Shown: positions 1 to 5,826 of the stretch, one piece after another
How the letters are laid out: each line of letters opens with the position of its first letter
How positions within the stretch are numbered: position 1 is the stretch's first letter
From: JAXDLH01 sp034666705
Lineage (GTDB): Bacteria; Chloroflexota; UBA6077; SHYK01
Length of the DNA stretch: 12,546 bases
Direction of reading: 5' to 3'
Assembly: GCA_034666705.1 (NCBI GenBank)
Contig: JAXDLH010000060.1
Span: 1-12,546, forward strand
Program-made: the position numbers and the translations under genes
Notes under the pieces: model-generated
Told to the model about the DNA's origin: nothing
Databases searched by the model: none
What the model saw: only the letters and a program-made list of their open reading frames with translations

Positions 1-2
1 TC

Positions 3-110
3 GGCTTCGACGGCCTCGTGATCAACTTCGCCGACTATCTGGCCGAGCTCCCCTACTTCGTCCAGGAAGTGCTCCCCCGCCTCGCGCGCCTCGGCCTCCG
101 TGCAGCATAG
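3..110 (+). CDS. Luciferase-like (LLM class) flavin-dependent monooxygenase, C-terminal fragment
   Basis: The window opens inside this gene. The frame starting at base 3 gives 35 residues and a TAG stop at 108-110. The visible part contains GFDGLVINFADYLAEL followed by FVQEVLPRLARLGLR. A Gly-x-Asp-Gly strand, an aromatic/acidic stretch, and a helix carrying 'VLP.L...G' are typical of the end of TIM-barrel luciferase-like oxidoreductases, which use reduced FMN (or F420 in some members) to oxidise small organic substrates in the cytoplasm. The substrate cannot be told from this fragment. It points toward the next gene, which lies on the opposite strand, so the two are convergent. A family-level call is reasonable; subfamily is unknown. 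Confidence 0.6.
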   Translation, partial: GFDGLVINFADYLAELPYFVQEVLPRLARLGLRAA

Positions 111-281
111 CCAAGCCGGCGTCGGCAGTGGCGACGAGCCTCCCCCGCTCATCCCGAGCGGTGGCGAGCTTCTCCCGCTCGAGTGGCGACGAGCTTCTCC
201 CGCTCATCCTGAGCTTGTCGAAGGACCGCGCCCATCTAAGGGTGAAGAACCATTAGACATGCCCGAATCAGAGCCGCGGGC
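111..281. other. Convergent intergenic gap with repeats
   Basis: This gap lies between the monooxygenase fragment and the isochorismatase-like gene, whose stop codons face each other. It holds the degenerate repeat patch described separately. I see no gene and no clear hairpin followed by a T-run. Confidence 0.5.
127..226. repeat. Degenerate direct repeats ending in a dispersed-repeat-like motif
   Basis: Three partial copies of a unit reading roughly GTGGCGACGAGCTTCTCCC then GCTC lie at about 127-159, 161-183 and 182-215, differing by small gaps and substitutions. The third copy runs into 204-225, which contains CTGAGCTTGTCGAAGGA. From general knowledge, this motif (reverse strand TCCTTCGACAAGCTCAG) recurs as a dispersed short intergenic repeat in many GC-rich bacterial genomes; that is recollection, not something tested here. 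The patch sits between convergent genes, a usual place for such elements. Confidence 0.5.
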
Positions 282-935
282 CTACTGGAAGGTGATCAGA
301 TCGCTGCGGCTCAGCGTGACCGCCCCGGCGAGCAGCGGCTGGTTGCGGGGGTTAGCCACCGCCTGATTCTGCATCTGGTAGAAGCCGATCGCCACATCTA
401 CGGGCGTCCCCGCGCTCGTGCCGTCGATCGGCACTACGGTGGTGTAGCGCAGGGTGTTCGCCCCATACGACGTGTAGAGCACCGCGCCGTTCGCCCGCCA
501 GCCGACGAGAATGATCGTGGTGATCCCGTGTGCCCGGAGCACATCGTCCAGGTTGGTGTCGAAGAAGCGGTTCTGCACGACGTTGCCTACGACCGTCTCC
601 GTTGCGAGCGGCGCCACCTCTGGGAGGATCGGGGAGTTGCCAGCAGACGAATAAACGACCAGTGCTCCGGCCTCGCGGGCGCTCGCGAGCAGCGAGGCGA
701 CGACGGGCGCGACACCTTGGGCGCAAGTTGGCTGTCCCCCGCACGTCTGCTGATTGACGTCCACGATCAACAGCGCGGTCGTGGCCGAATCGACGGCCAC
801 AGCCACCGGCTCCGGCGCGGGCGGCACCTCCTCGGCGAGTGCCGCCGCAGGCACGCCGAAAGTGCACGCCAGCACGCTCAGCACCGTGCAAGCTGCTATG
901 CCAAGTCGGGCACAGACCGCGGATCGCTGGATCAT
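282..935 (-). CDS. Secreted isochorismatase-fold (cysteine hydrolase-like) protein, catalytic residues apparently replaced
   Basis: The protein has 217 residues from the ATG at 935. An in-frame GTG at 938 is possible, but AGGAGG at 940-945 leaves only 1 nt to the GTG against 4 nt to the ATG, so ATG is preferred. Residues 1-34 form a signal peptide (basic start, hydrophobic core, Ala-Leu-Ala before Glu-Glu), so it is probably exported. The isochorismatase fold is indicated by ALLIVDVNQ (Asp59), RFFDTNLDDVLRAHGITTIILVG, and the segment WRANGAVLYTSYGAN where the family has its nucleophile loop. Cysteine hydrolases carry a Cys after the cis-peptide there; here it is Ala (about 151). The Lys expected before the 'T-x-L' motif reads Gln-Asn (121-122). 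True isochorismatases also lack the Cys but keep Asp and Lys. It could be a pseudoenzyme, a binding protein, or a divergent hydrolase. Cys65 and Cys71 could form a disulfide outside the cytoplasm. Confidence 0.8.
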   Translation of the reverse strand: MIQRSAVCARLGIAACTVLSVLACTFGVPAAALAEEVPPAPEPVAVAVDSATTALLIVDVNQQTCGGQPTCAQGVAPVVASLLASAREAGALVVYSSAGNSPILPEVAPLATETVVGNVVQNRFFDTNLDDVLRAHGITTIILVGWRANGAVLYTSYGANTLRYTTVVPIDGTSAGTPVDVAIGFYQMQNQAVANPRNQPLLAGAVTLSRSDLITFQ

Positions 936-938
936 CAC

Positions 939-945
939 TCCTCCT
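939..945 (-). promoter_or_regulatory. Shine-Dalgarno site that decides the start of the isochorismatase-like gene
   Basis: Read on the minus strand the order is AAGGAGGA, GTG, ATG. The GGAGG core is too close to the GTG for normal initiation and sits 4-5 nt from the ATG, favouring the ATG at 935. Confidence 0.55.
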
Positions 946-1045
946 TGTGCCAGTCGTCAGCTTCACATGCGCTGCCCCGTCGGAGGCGAGCGAGCGCCGC
1001 ACCCAAAATACGACGGCCGCCGCTCTTACGGATTCCTGATGCGAG

Positions 1046-1588
1046 CTAGCGCACCAGGCCGGGCAGGCCGTCGATGCTGACGTTGTGCTCTTCCTGGTAG
1101 TCGCACACGCCGTCGGGCCCCTTGTGGTCGAGCCATGCCTGCATCTGCGGGCGCTCGCCCTGGTACGCCAGCACCGGCACGCCGTACCCGCACGAATCCG
1201 CGATCCGGTCCAGCTCGGCCACGATCACGCTCCGCACGCCGTCATGCGCCGTGAAGCGCGTGCGCCATTCCTCAAAATCGGCGTGGGATGGCTCGACAAC
1301 CCGCCCGTGGCCCTGTAAGCGGACGATCCGGGGCGGTCCATCGAACGCGCAGAACATAAAGGTGATGCGGCCGTTCTCGCGCAGGTGGGCGATCGTCTCC
1401 ACGCCGCTGCCGGTGAGATCCAGGTAGGCGACCGTCTTCTCGTCCACGATGCGGAACGTATCGTGCCCCTTGGGCGAGACGTTCACGTGGCCGTCCGCAC
1501 CGCTCGGCGCGGTCGCCACGAAGAAGAGGTGCTGGGCCCGCACGAAGGCGGCCAGCTTGTCGTCGATGCGCTCGAATGTGTTCGCCAT
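1046..1588 (-). CDS. Pyridoxamine 5'-phosphate oxidase (PPOX)-fold FMN-binding protein
   Basis: The protein has 180 residues starting MANTFERIDDKL. The frame runs upstream to 1645, but the ATG at 1588 has AAGGAGG (1597-1603) 8 nt ahead, so the longer version is rejected. The family signature is FVATAPSGADGHVNVSPKGHDTF (split-barrel FMN pocket, 'N.SPKG'), then YLDLTGSGVETIAHLRENGRITFMFCAF, PRIVRLQGHGRVV, and a C-terminal YQEEHN followed by SIDGLPGL, a tail usual in this PPOX subgroup. Such proteins bind FMN (some bind F420 or haem) and act as oxidoreductases on varied small molecules; true PdxH activity is unlikely. The length is normal. It lies 74 bp downstream of the acetyltransferase gene on the same strand. 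A tandem repeat abuts its Shine-Dalgarno site, suggesting control of its own. No signal peptide is seen, so it is cytoplasmic. Confidence 0.88.
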   Translation of the reverse strand: MANTFERIDDKLAAFVRAQHLFFVATAPSGADGHVNVSPKGHDTFRIVDEKTVAYLDLTGSGVETIAHLRENGRITFMFCAFDGPPRIVRLQGHGRVVEPSHADFEEWRTRFTAHDGVRSVIVAELDRIADSCGYGVPVLAYQGERPQMQAWLDHKGPDGVCDYQEEHNVSIDGLPGLVR

Positions 1589-1603
1589 GCAGCTCGCCTC
1601 CTT

Positions 1604-1637
1604 TACGTACCGTGCATGTGTACGTACCGTGCAGGTG
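1604..1637 (-). promoter_or_regulatory. Tandem 17-bp direct repeat, candidate operator
   Basis: Two head-to-tail units, TACGTACCGTGCATGTG at 1604-1620 and TACGTACCGTGCAGGTG at 1621-1637 (plus strand), differ at one base. They touch the Shine-Dalgarno sequence of the PPOX gene (1597-1603), and each holds the palindrome TACGTA. Their position suits a repressor site or a post-transcriptional element for that gene. No regulator gene lies nearby, and the function is an inference from position and repetition. Confidence 0.45.
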
Positions 1638-1662
1638 CCTGGCATGGTTGAGTCCGCCGCGT

Positions 1663-2235
1663 TCAGCTTACTTTCGCATAGATGAATACGTCGCGGGGCT
1701 CGTCGCTCACATTTGGGTGATGCATGTAGCGGCGCAGGAGCCCCTCACGCTGCATGCCGGCGTGCTCCATGACGCGGGCCGAGGCGCCATTCTCGACATC
1801 GCATACGGCCCAGACGCGGTAGATGCCCGGCAGCGCGAGCGCCAGGTCGACCACGGCAGTGGCTGCCTCGCTCATGTAGCCCTGCCCCCACTCGCCACGG
1901 GCGAGCACGTACCCAATGCTGGCCATATGCCCGTCGAGCCGCAGCTCGATGTTCCCCAGGGCAAGGCCATCCTCGGGCCGGGTGATAAACCAGGGGAAGG
2001 CTGGTCCGTCCTCCCAGCAGGCAATGCACCGGTGCACGAACCCCTCGCTGTCGGCGAGGCTGCGGTGCGGGCGCCAGGTCACGTAGCGTGCGACCTCCGG
2101 ATCCTGTGTGTATGCCGCGAAGATGCTCGCTGCATCCCCTGGCTCGGCCAGCCGCAAGGCGAGCTGCGCCGTTCGCAGCGCCCGCGGGAGCAGCGCCTTC
2201 TGCCGGGCGAGGAGCGCATCGCCCGTTTCCGTCAT
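1663..2235 (-). CDS. GNAT family N-acetyltransferase, RimJ/RimL type
   Basis: The protein has 190 residues from the ATG at 2235; an ATG at 2244 adds three residues. Read on the minus strand, TAGGA lies about 6 nt before the 2235 ATG but directly against the 2244 ATG, so the shorter form is favoured. Family features are LRLAEPGDAASIFAAYTQDPEVARYVTW at the N-terminus, then GNIELRLDGHMASIGYVLA, the acetyl-CoA pyrophosphate loop RGEWGQGYMSEAA, and YRVWAVCDVEN followed by ASARVMEHAGMQREGLLRRY, the common RimJ/L C-terminal pattern. The enzyme would move an acetyl group from acetyl-CoA to an amine: a protein N-terminus, an antibiotic or a small metabolite. The acceptor cannot be predicted. It is cytoplasmic and of normal length. 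It is followed on the same strand by the PPOX gene and may share its transcript. Confidence 0.88.
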   Translation of the reverse strand: MTETGDALLARQKALLPRALRTAQLALRLAEPGDAASIFAAYTQDPEVARYVTWRPHRSLADSEGFVHRCIACWEDGPAFPWFITRPEDGLALGNIELRLDGHMASIGYVLARGEWGQGYMSEAATAVVDLALALPGIYRVWAVCDVENGASARVMEHAGMQREGLLRRYMHHPNVSDEPRDVFIYAKVS

Positions 2236-2552
2236 GCCGCGCATCCTACCATGCCATCCGCCGCCGAGGGGTAAGGGATATTTACACTGCTTGCACCTCC
2301 GGTAGTCGCTGGTCCGGGGGCGGGGCAGCCGAGGTCACGCCTCACAAACACGAACCAAACCCGTCGGCGTGGCGTCCCCACGCACGGGTGTTCCCATGAT
2401 GAGTTGATAGACTCTCGCAGGTCCTTCCTATTGGTCGCCGGAGTGGCTAGCGCTGGAGCGCAATCACCCGCGTGCGCACGAATGCCGCGATCGTGGTGAC
2501 CGCCACTCAGGCAGCGACAAATTCTTGGGAAAGCAGCCTGCGAGGAGCGAGG
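2236..2552. other. Divergent intergenic region between the acetyltransferase and propeller genes
   Basis: This stretch of about 315 bp separates two genes transcribed away from each other and should carry both promoters. The 5' part is AT-richer around 2277-2290 (GGATATTTACAC). A weak sigma-70-like pair, TTGATA at 2404-2409 and CCTATT at 2427-2432 (17 bp apart, 3/6 at the -10), points at the propeller gene, but the match is poor. A bulged hairpin lies at 2359-2389. I see no small gene. Confidence 0.4.
2359..2389. other. Bulged hairpin in the divergent promoter region
   Basis: ACCCGT (2359-2364), a 2-nt bulge (CG), GCGTGG (2367-2372), a 5-nt loop, CCACGC (2378-2383) and ACGGGT (2384-2389) form a 12-bp imperfect stem. 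No T-run follows on either strand. It could be an operator or a leader RNA structure; its function is unknown. Confidence 0.35.
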
Positions 2553-3668
2553 ATGAGCGGGGTTCGAGTCTTGGTTGGAACGCGCAAGGGCGCGTTCGTG
2601 CTTACGTCGGATGAAAAGCGCGAAAAGTGGGACGTCAGCGAGCCGCTCTTTGCGGGCTGGGAGATCTACCATCTCAAGGGCTCTCCCGTTGACCCGCAAC
2701 GGCTCTATGCATCGCAGTCCAGCGGCTGGTTCGGGCAGGTCATTCAGCGCTCGAACGACGGTGGCAAGACGTGGGAGCCCATGGGGAACCAGTTCACGTA
2801 CGATGGGACCCCCGGTACGCATCTCTGGTATGACGGCACGCCACGCCCCTGGGAGTTCAAACGGATCTGGCATCTTGAGCCATCGCGAACCGATCCGGAC
2901 ACGGTCTACGCCGGTGCTGAAGATGCGTCGCTGTTCCGCACCAGCGATGGCGGCCAGACGTGGCAGGAGTTGTCCGCTTTACGCCAGCACGACTCGGGGG
3001 TCTTCTGGCAGCCCGGCGCGGGTGGGATGTGTCTCCACACGATCGTGCTCGATCCGAGCGACCCGCAGCGAATCTTTGTCGCCATCTCGGCCGCCGGCGT
3101 GTTCCGCACCGACGACGCCGGCCAGACGTGGCGGCCGATGAACCAGGGATTGAATACTGAGGGCATCCCCGACCCGCAAGCCGAAGTCGGCCACTGCGTG
3201 CACCGCATCGCGATGCACGACTCGCGCCCGGGCGTCCTGTTCATGCAGAAGCATTGGGACGTGATGCGCAGCGACGACGGGGCGGAGTCATGGCAAGAGG
3301 TGAGCGGGAACTTGCCGACCGACTTCGGGTTCGCGATCGACGTGCACGCGCACGACCCGGAGACGATCTACGTCGTGCCAATCAAGAGCGACTCGGAGCA
3401 CTTTCCGCCCGATGGTAAGCTGCGCGTGTACCGGAGCCGGACCGGCGGCAATGAGTGGGAGCCGCTGACCAACGGTCTCCCGCAGCGCGACTGCTACGTC
3501 AACGTCCTGCGCGATGCGATGGCCATCGACACGCTCGATTCGTGCGGGGTGTACTTCGGCACCACCGGCGGGCAGGTGTACGTATCGGCCGACGGCGGGG
3601 ACCGTTGGACGTCGATCGTGCGCGATCTACCGGCCGTAGTCTCAGTCGAAGTCCAAACGCTGCCATGA
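2553..3668 (+). CDS. Asp-box (BNR/sialidase-like) beta-propeller protein, cytoplasmic
   Basis: The protein has 371 residues from the ATG at 2553, with GAGGAG at 2542-2547 five nt upstream. An in-frame GTG at 2472 has no ribosome binding site and is rejected. Six Asp-box-like motifs (S/T-x-D-x-G-x-T-W) lie at about residues 67-74 (SNDGGKTW), 130-137, 186-193, 240-247, 295-302 and 345-352, the fifth and sixth degenerate. Each follows a 'VYAG/IFVAI/VYFGT' strand, as in sialidase, sortilin or YVTN-type propellers. The start MSGVRVLVGTRKGAFVLTSD has no signal peptide, unlike secreted sialidases, and I see no set of catalytic Arg, Glu and Tyr, so enzyme activity is doubtful. Its stop overlaps the start of the MoaD-like gene (ATGA), meaning the two are almost surely co-translated. 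I recall this propeller type beside MoaD/ThiS-like genes in other high-GC bacteria. Function is unknown; a scaffold or binding role is the simplest guess. Confidence 0.85.
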   Translation: MSGVRVLVGTRKGAFVLTSDEKREKWDVSEPLFAGWEIYHLKGSPVDPQRLYASQSSGWFGQVIQRSNDGGKTWEPMGNQFTYDGTPGTHLWYDGTPRPWEFKRIWHLEPSRTDPDTVYAGAEDASLFRTSDGGQTWQELSALRQHDSGVFWQPGAGGMCLHTIVLDPSDPQRIFVAISAAGVFRTDDAGQTWRPMNQGLNTEGIPDPQAEVGHCVHRIAMHDSRPGVLFMQKHWDVMRSDDGAESWQEVSGNLPTDFGFAIDVHAHDPETIYVVPIKSDSEHFPPDGKLRVYRSRTGGNEWEPLTNGLPQRDCYVNVLRDAMAIDTLDSCGVYFGTTGGQVYVSADGGDRWTSIVRDLPAVVSVEVQTLP

Positions 3669-3961
3669 TCCGAGTCGTGCTCCCGGCCCCGCTGCGGACC
3701 CTCGCCCAGATTCACGGCGAGGTGGAGGTCCACGTCGAGGGTCAGGTGACGCAGCGCTCGGTGCTCGACGCCGTGGAGGCCAGGTATCCGGTACTGCGCG
3801 GCACTATCCGGGACCAGTTCTCCCAACAGCGCAGGGCGTTTGTGCGGTTTTTCGCGTGCCAGGAGGATCTCTCCAACGAATCGCCGGACGCTCCACTGCC
3901 CGACGAAGTGGTGACCGGAGTCGAGCCCTTACTCGTCGTGGGGGCCATGGCCGGCGGCTAA
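3665..3961 (+). CDS. MoaD/ThiS-like ubiquitin-fold protein with C-terminal Gly-Gly
   Basis: The protein has 98 residues starting MIRVVLPAPLRTLAQIHGEVEVHVEG and ending GAMAGG. 'V.LP.PLR.L', an acidic beta strand, VLDAVEARYPVLRGTI, and the terminal Gly-Gly are hallmarks of MoaD/ThiS-type proteins. In known members the Gly-Gly end is adenylated by an E1-like enzyme and turned into a thiocarboxylate that donates sulfur for molybdopterin, thiamine, some cysteine routes or tRNA thiolation, or is joined to proteins (SAMP-type). The start codon overlaps the propeller's stop by 4 bp. No moaE, thiG, moeB/thiF or cysteine synthase gene lies in this window, so its partner is encoded elsewhere or it works with the propeller. 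The middle (residues about 57-65) carries an Arg/Phe-rich stretch (RRAFVRFFA). The family call is firm; the pathway is not known. Confidence 0.85.
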   Translation: MIRVVLPAPLRTLAQIHGEVEVHVEGQVTQRSVLDAVEARYPVLRGTIRDQFSQQRRAFVRFFACQEDLSNESPDAPLPDEVVTGVEPLLVVGAMAGG

Positions 3962-3971
3962 GGCGTCAGGT

Positions 3972-4637
3972 TCAGAGCAGCTCGATGAGCTCTTCCAGGT
4001 CATCAAGTACCGTTTCATGTCCCTGGCTCGCCCATGCTGCCCGTGTGACGCCGCCGGTTTGGACCCCGATGAATCCGATCCTCGCGGCCTGCGCGGCATG
4101 CAAATCGCTCACGGCATCGCCAACGTAGACTGCAGCGCTGGTAGGACAGGCGAGCGCCGCGAGCGCCCGGTCGATCCCCTCCGGGTGGGGCTTCATCATC
4201 GCGACGCTGTCGCCGCCAACCACGATGGCAAATGCGCCACGCAGGCCGACACGCTCGAGCAGCGTCTCAATGCGGTGAGCGCGTTTGGTCGAGACTACCC
4301 CAAGCAGAACCTCGCGCGCTTGGAGCTGCGCGACCACCGACTCGACTGGAGAGTAGAGCCGCGCGAGGTCCAGGAACGTTTGGTCCATGCGCGCCTGTGC
4401 CCTTGCGACCAGGTCGGCCGGCGGGTGGCCCGGCGCGAAGCCGGTGAACGCTTCGTGCAGCGAGCCGACGGAGGAGAGGATCACCGCATCGGTGGGGACG
4501 GGAAGGCCAGCCTCGGAGAGCGCAAAGCGGACACAATCGAGATGCGCCGCGGCGGAGTCGCACAGCGTAAAGTCGAAGTCGAAGAGCACGCAGCGCAGAT
4601 TCTTGGCGCTTCGCTGCCCATTTTCCGTGCTTAGCAA
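3972..4637 (-). CDS. HAD-superfamily phosphatase (HAD-IA, phosphoglycolate phosphatase-like)
   Basis: The protein has 221 residues. All four HAD motifs are present: FDFDFTL (Asp20 nucleophile, Asp22 acid/base), GVVSTKR (Ser/Thr, motif II), MMKPHPEG (Lys, motif III) and VYVGDAVSDL (Asp, motif IV), with a helical cap between motifs I and II. It should hydrolyse a small phosphate ester in the cytoplasm with Mg2+. Phosphoglycolate, pyrophosphate and sugar phosphates are all possible. The start chosen is TTG at 4637, which overlaps the stop of the upstream phosphoesterase gene by 7 nt (TTGCTAA); no Shine-Dalgarno is visible, which fits translational coupling. A GTG at 4589 just before LFDFDFTL is a possible shorter start. 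The gene converges on the MoaD-like gene with only 10 bp between stop codons. Confidence 0.87.
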   Translation of the reverse strand: MLSTENGQRSAKNLRCVLFDFDFTLCDSAAAHLDCVRFALSEAGLPVPTDAVILSSVGSLHEAFTGFAPGHPPADLVARAQARMDQTFLDLARLYSPVESVVAQLQAREVLLGVVSTKRAHRIETLLERVGLRGAFAIVVGGDSVAMMKPHPEGIDRALAALACPTSAAVYVGDAVSDLHAAQAARIGFIGVQTGGVTRAAWASQGHETVLDDLEELIELL

Positions 4638-5626
4638 GGCCCATTGGCCGCGCCACAGCCGCGATTCGCCTCCACAATCCGCTGGCGGAAGGTGAAGACG
4701 CTCGGGTCCTCAGGGTCTACCGTCACGCTGAGCCAATGGTGGTCTGGCTGGCCAAAGGTCTCGACGCGGGTGAAATTCGCGACGGTCGCCTCGCCATTGC
4801 GTGGTCCGGTCGGAAGCGGCTTGTCGATGCGGAAGTAGTGGGAATCGCCGTGGACCAGCACGACGGGCTTCACGAAGGCGAGCGCATGCTCCTGAAGTGC
4901 GTCGAGCAAGGGTTGGAACGGCTCGTTGCGCCCCGGTCGCCGGTCGAAACCCGGGTCGGCTTGCCAGACGATCATGATCGCCAGGCTGTTGGTTTCCGTG
5001 GCAAGGTCGAAGCCCTGCTGCAGCCACGCGAGGTTGGCGGCCATGCGCGCCGTCGCCTCGGCGTCCATCTCCGGCGTCCGACCGAAGTTGTTCTCGCTCC
5101 CCGGTACGTTGAGCGTGAGGAACGTCACCCCGCCGTACCTCCAGCGGAGGTTCTCGCGATAGAGGGCGTACGCCGGATCGTCGCTCTGCCGCTCCACGGG
5201 CAGGCGCTGCTGACCGAGGGAGAAGCCGTCGCTGAAGAAGACGCGGCGTTCGAGGTTGAGCCGATCTACCGGGTCGAAGCCGCTGCCGTGGCAGTCGGTC
5301 CAGTCATTGTCGCCCGGGGTGAAGATAAAGGGATGGACTGACGCGTTGAACTGCTCGAGCCGCCCCATGTAACGGGCGTCGGCACATCCCGCGCCCCACA
5401 GATCGCCGTCGTGCACGACGAACGAGAGATCCGGCGTGGCGTTCAAGTCGTCGAGCACTGCCTGAAAGAGCGGCTCCTGGCGGGAGTTGTAGCCAAGATC
5501 GCCGATCAAGGCGAAGGTGAAGCCGCCAGACGGATCTACCTGCCGTGCGGGCCGTGCCGCAGCCACCGCCGTGAGGCTTCCGAGCAACCCAATGAGCAGC
5601 GCGACCCGCAACATCACTATGCGCAT
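4631..5626 (-). CDS. Secreted calcineurin-like metallophosphoesterase
   Basis: The protein has 331 residues from the ATG at 5626, which has AAGGAG 5 nt upstream (5632-5637). The open frame reaches 5821, but that extension puts 65 poor residues ahead of a clear signal peptide. Residues 1-24 (MRIVMLRVALLIGLLGSLTA then VAAARPA) should direct export. Metal ligands of the fold are visible: IGDLGY (42-47), VVHDGDLWGAGC (71-81), TPGDNDWTD (GNH-like, 103-111) and VHGDSHYFRID (GHxH-like, with His263). The 'GDND/E WTDC' form and the following 'DRLNLERRVFF' are typical of a secreted bacterial subgroup of PF00149. The substrate is unknown; phosphomonoesters or diesters outside the membrane are likely. 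Its stop overlaps the start of the HAD gene, so the two form a coupled pair. The C-terminus has two Cys (324, 331). Confidence 0.87.
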   Translation of the reverse strand: MRIVMLRVALLIGLLGSLTAVAAARPARQVDPSGGFTFALIGDLGYNSRQEPLFQAVLDDLNATPDLSFVVHDGDLWGAGCADARYMGRLEQFNASVHPFIFTPGDNDWTDCHGSGFDPVDRLNLERRVFFSDGFSLGQQRLPVERQSDDPAYALYRENLRWRYGGVTFLTLNVPGSENNFGRTPEMDAEATARMAANLAWLQQGFDLATETNSLAIMIVWQADPGFDRRPGRNEPFQPLLDALQEHALAFVKPVVLVHGDSHYFRIDKPLPTGPRNGEATVANFTRVETFGQPDHHWLSVTVDPEDPSVFTFRQRIVEANRGCGAANGPC

Positions 5627-5631
5627 AACTA

Positions 5632-5637
5632 CTCCTT
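5632..5637 (-). promoter_or_regulatory. Shine-Dalgarno site deciding the phosphoesterase start
   Basis: AAGGAG on the minus strand lies 5 nt before the ATG at 5626, directly ahead of a signal peptide. The ATG codons further upstream in the same frame lack such a site. Confidence 0.65.
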
Positions 5638-5669
5638 CCATGAGCCGATGGCACCACCCGGATCCGTTC

Positions 5670-5699
5670 ACTACATGTCGCCAGCCTTGGAGTTTGCAA
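5670..5699 (-). promoter_or_regulatory. Weak sigma-70-like promoter candidate for the phosphoesterase-HAD pair
   Basis: On the minus strand TTGCAA (5694-5699) and TGTAGT (5670-5675) are 18 bp apart, each matching consensus at 4 of 6 positions, about 45 bp before the start codon. The rest of the 200-bp divergent region (5627-5826) shows no better pair. This is a weak prediction. Confidence 0.22.
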
Positions 5700-5826
5700 T
5701 GATACAGGCTTGGTTGCGACCCCGCGATCATCTGGCCGATGATAGGCAATATCAGCGCGCAGTTGAGGGCGAGGACCGCATGGAGCGGAATCGGCGATTC
5801 CATAGGCCAGTGATGGGACAACGGCC

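Noticed and set aside
2472..2552. GTG at 2472 as the start of the Asp-box propeller
   Set aside because: It has no Shine-Dalgarno sequence and adds 27 residues with no family resemblance; the ATG at 2553 has GAGGAG at good spacing.
2553..3668. Functional sialidase
   Set aside because: Asp-boxes alone mark the fold, not the activity; I see no RIP motif or full Arg triad and no signal peptide, so the enzyme name is not supported.
4017..4634. Plus-strand frame of 205 codons opposite the HAD gene
   Set aside because: It is antisense to a gene with all four HAD motifs and has charge-rich random composition; it is a GC-driven shadow.
5627..5821. N-terminal extension of the metallophosphoesterase
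   Set aside because: It would bury a clear signal peptide; the ATG at 5626 has a strong Shine-Dalgarno.
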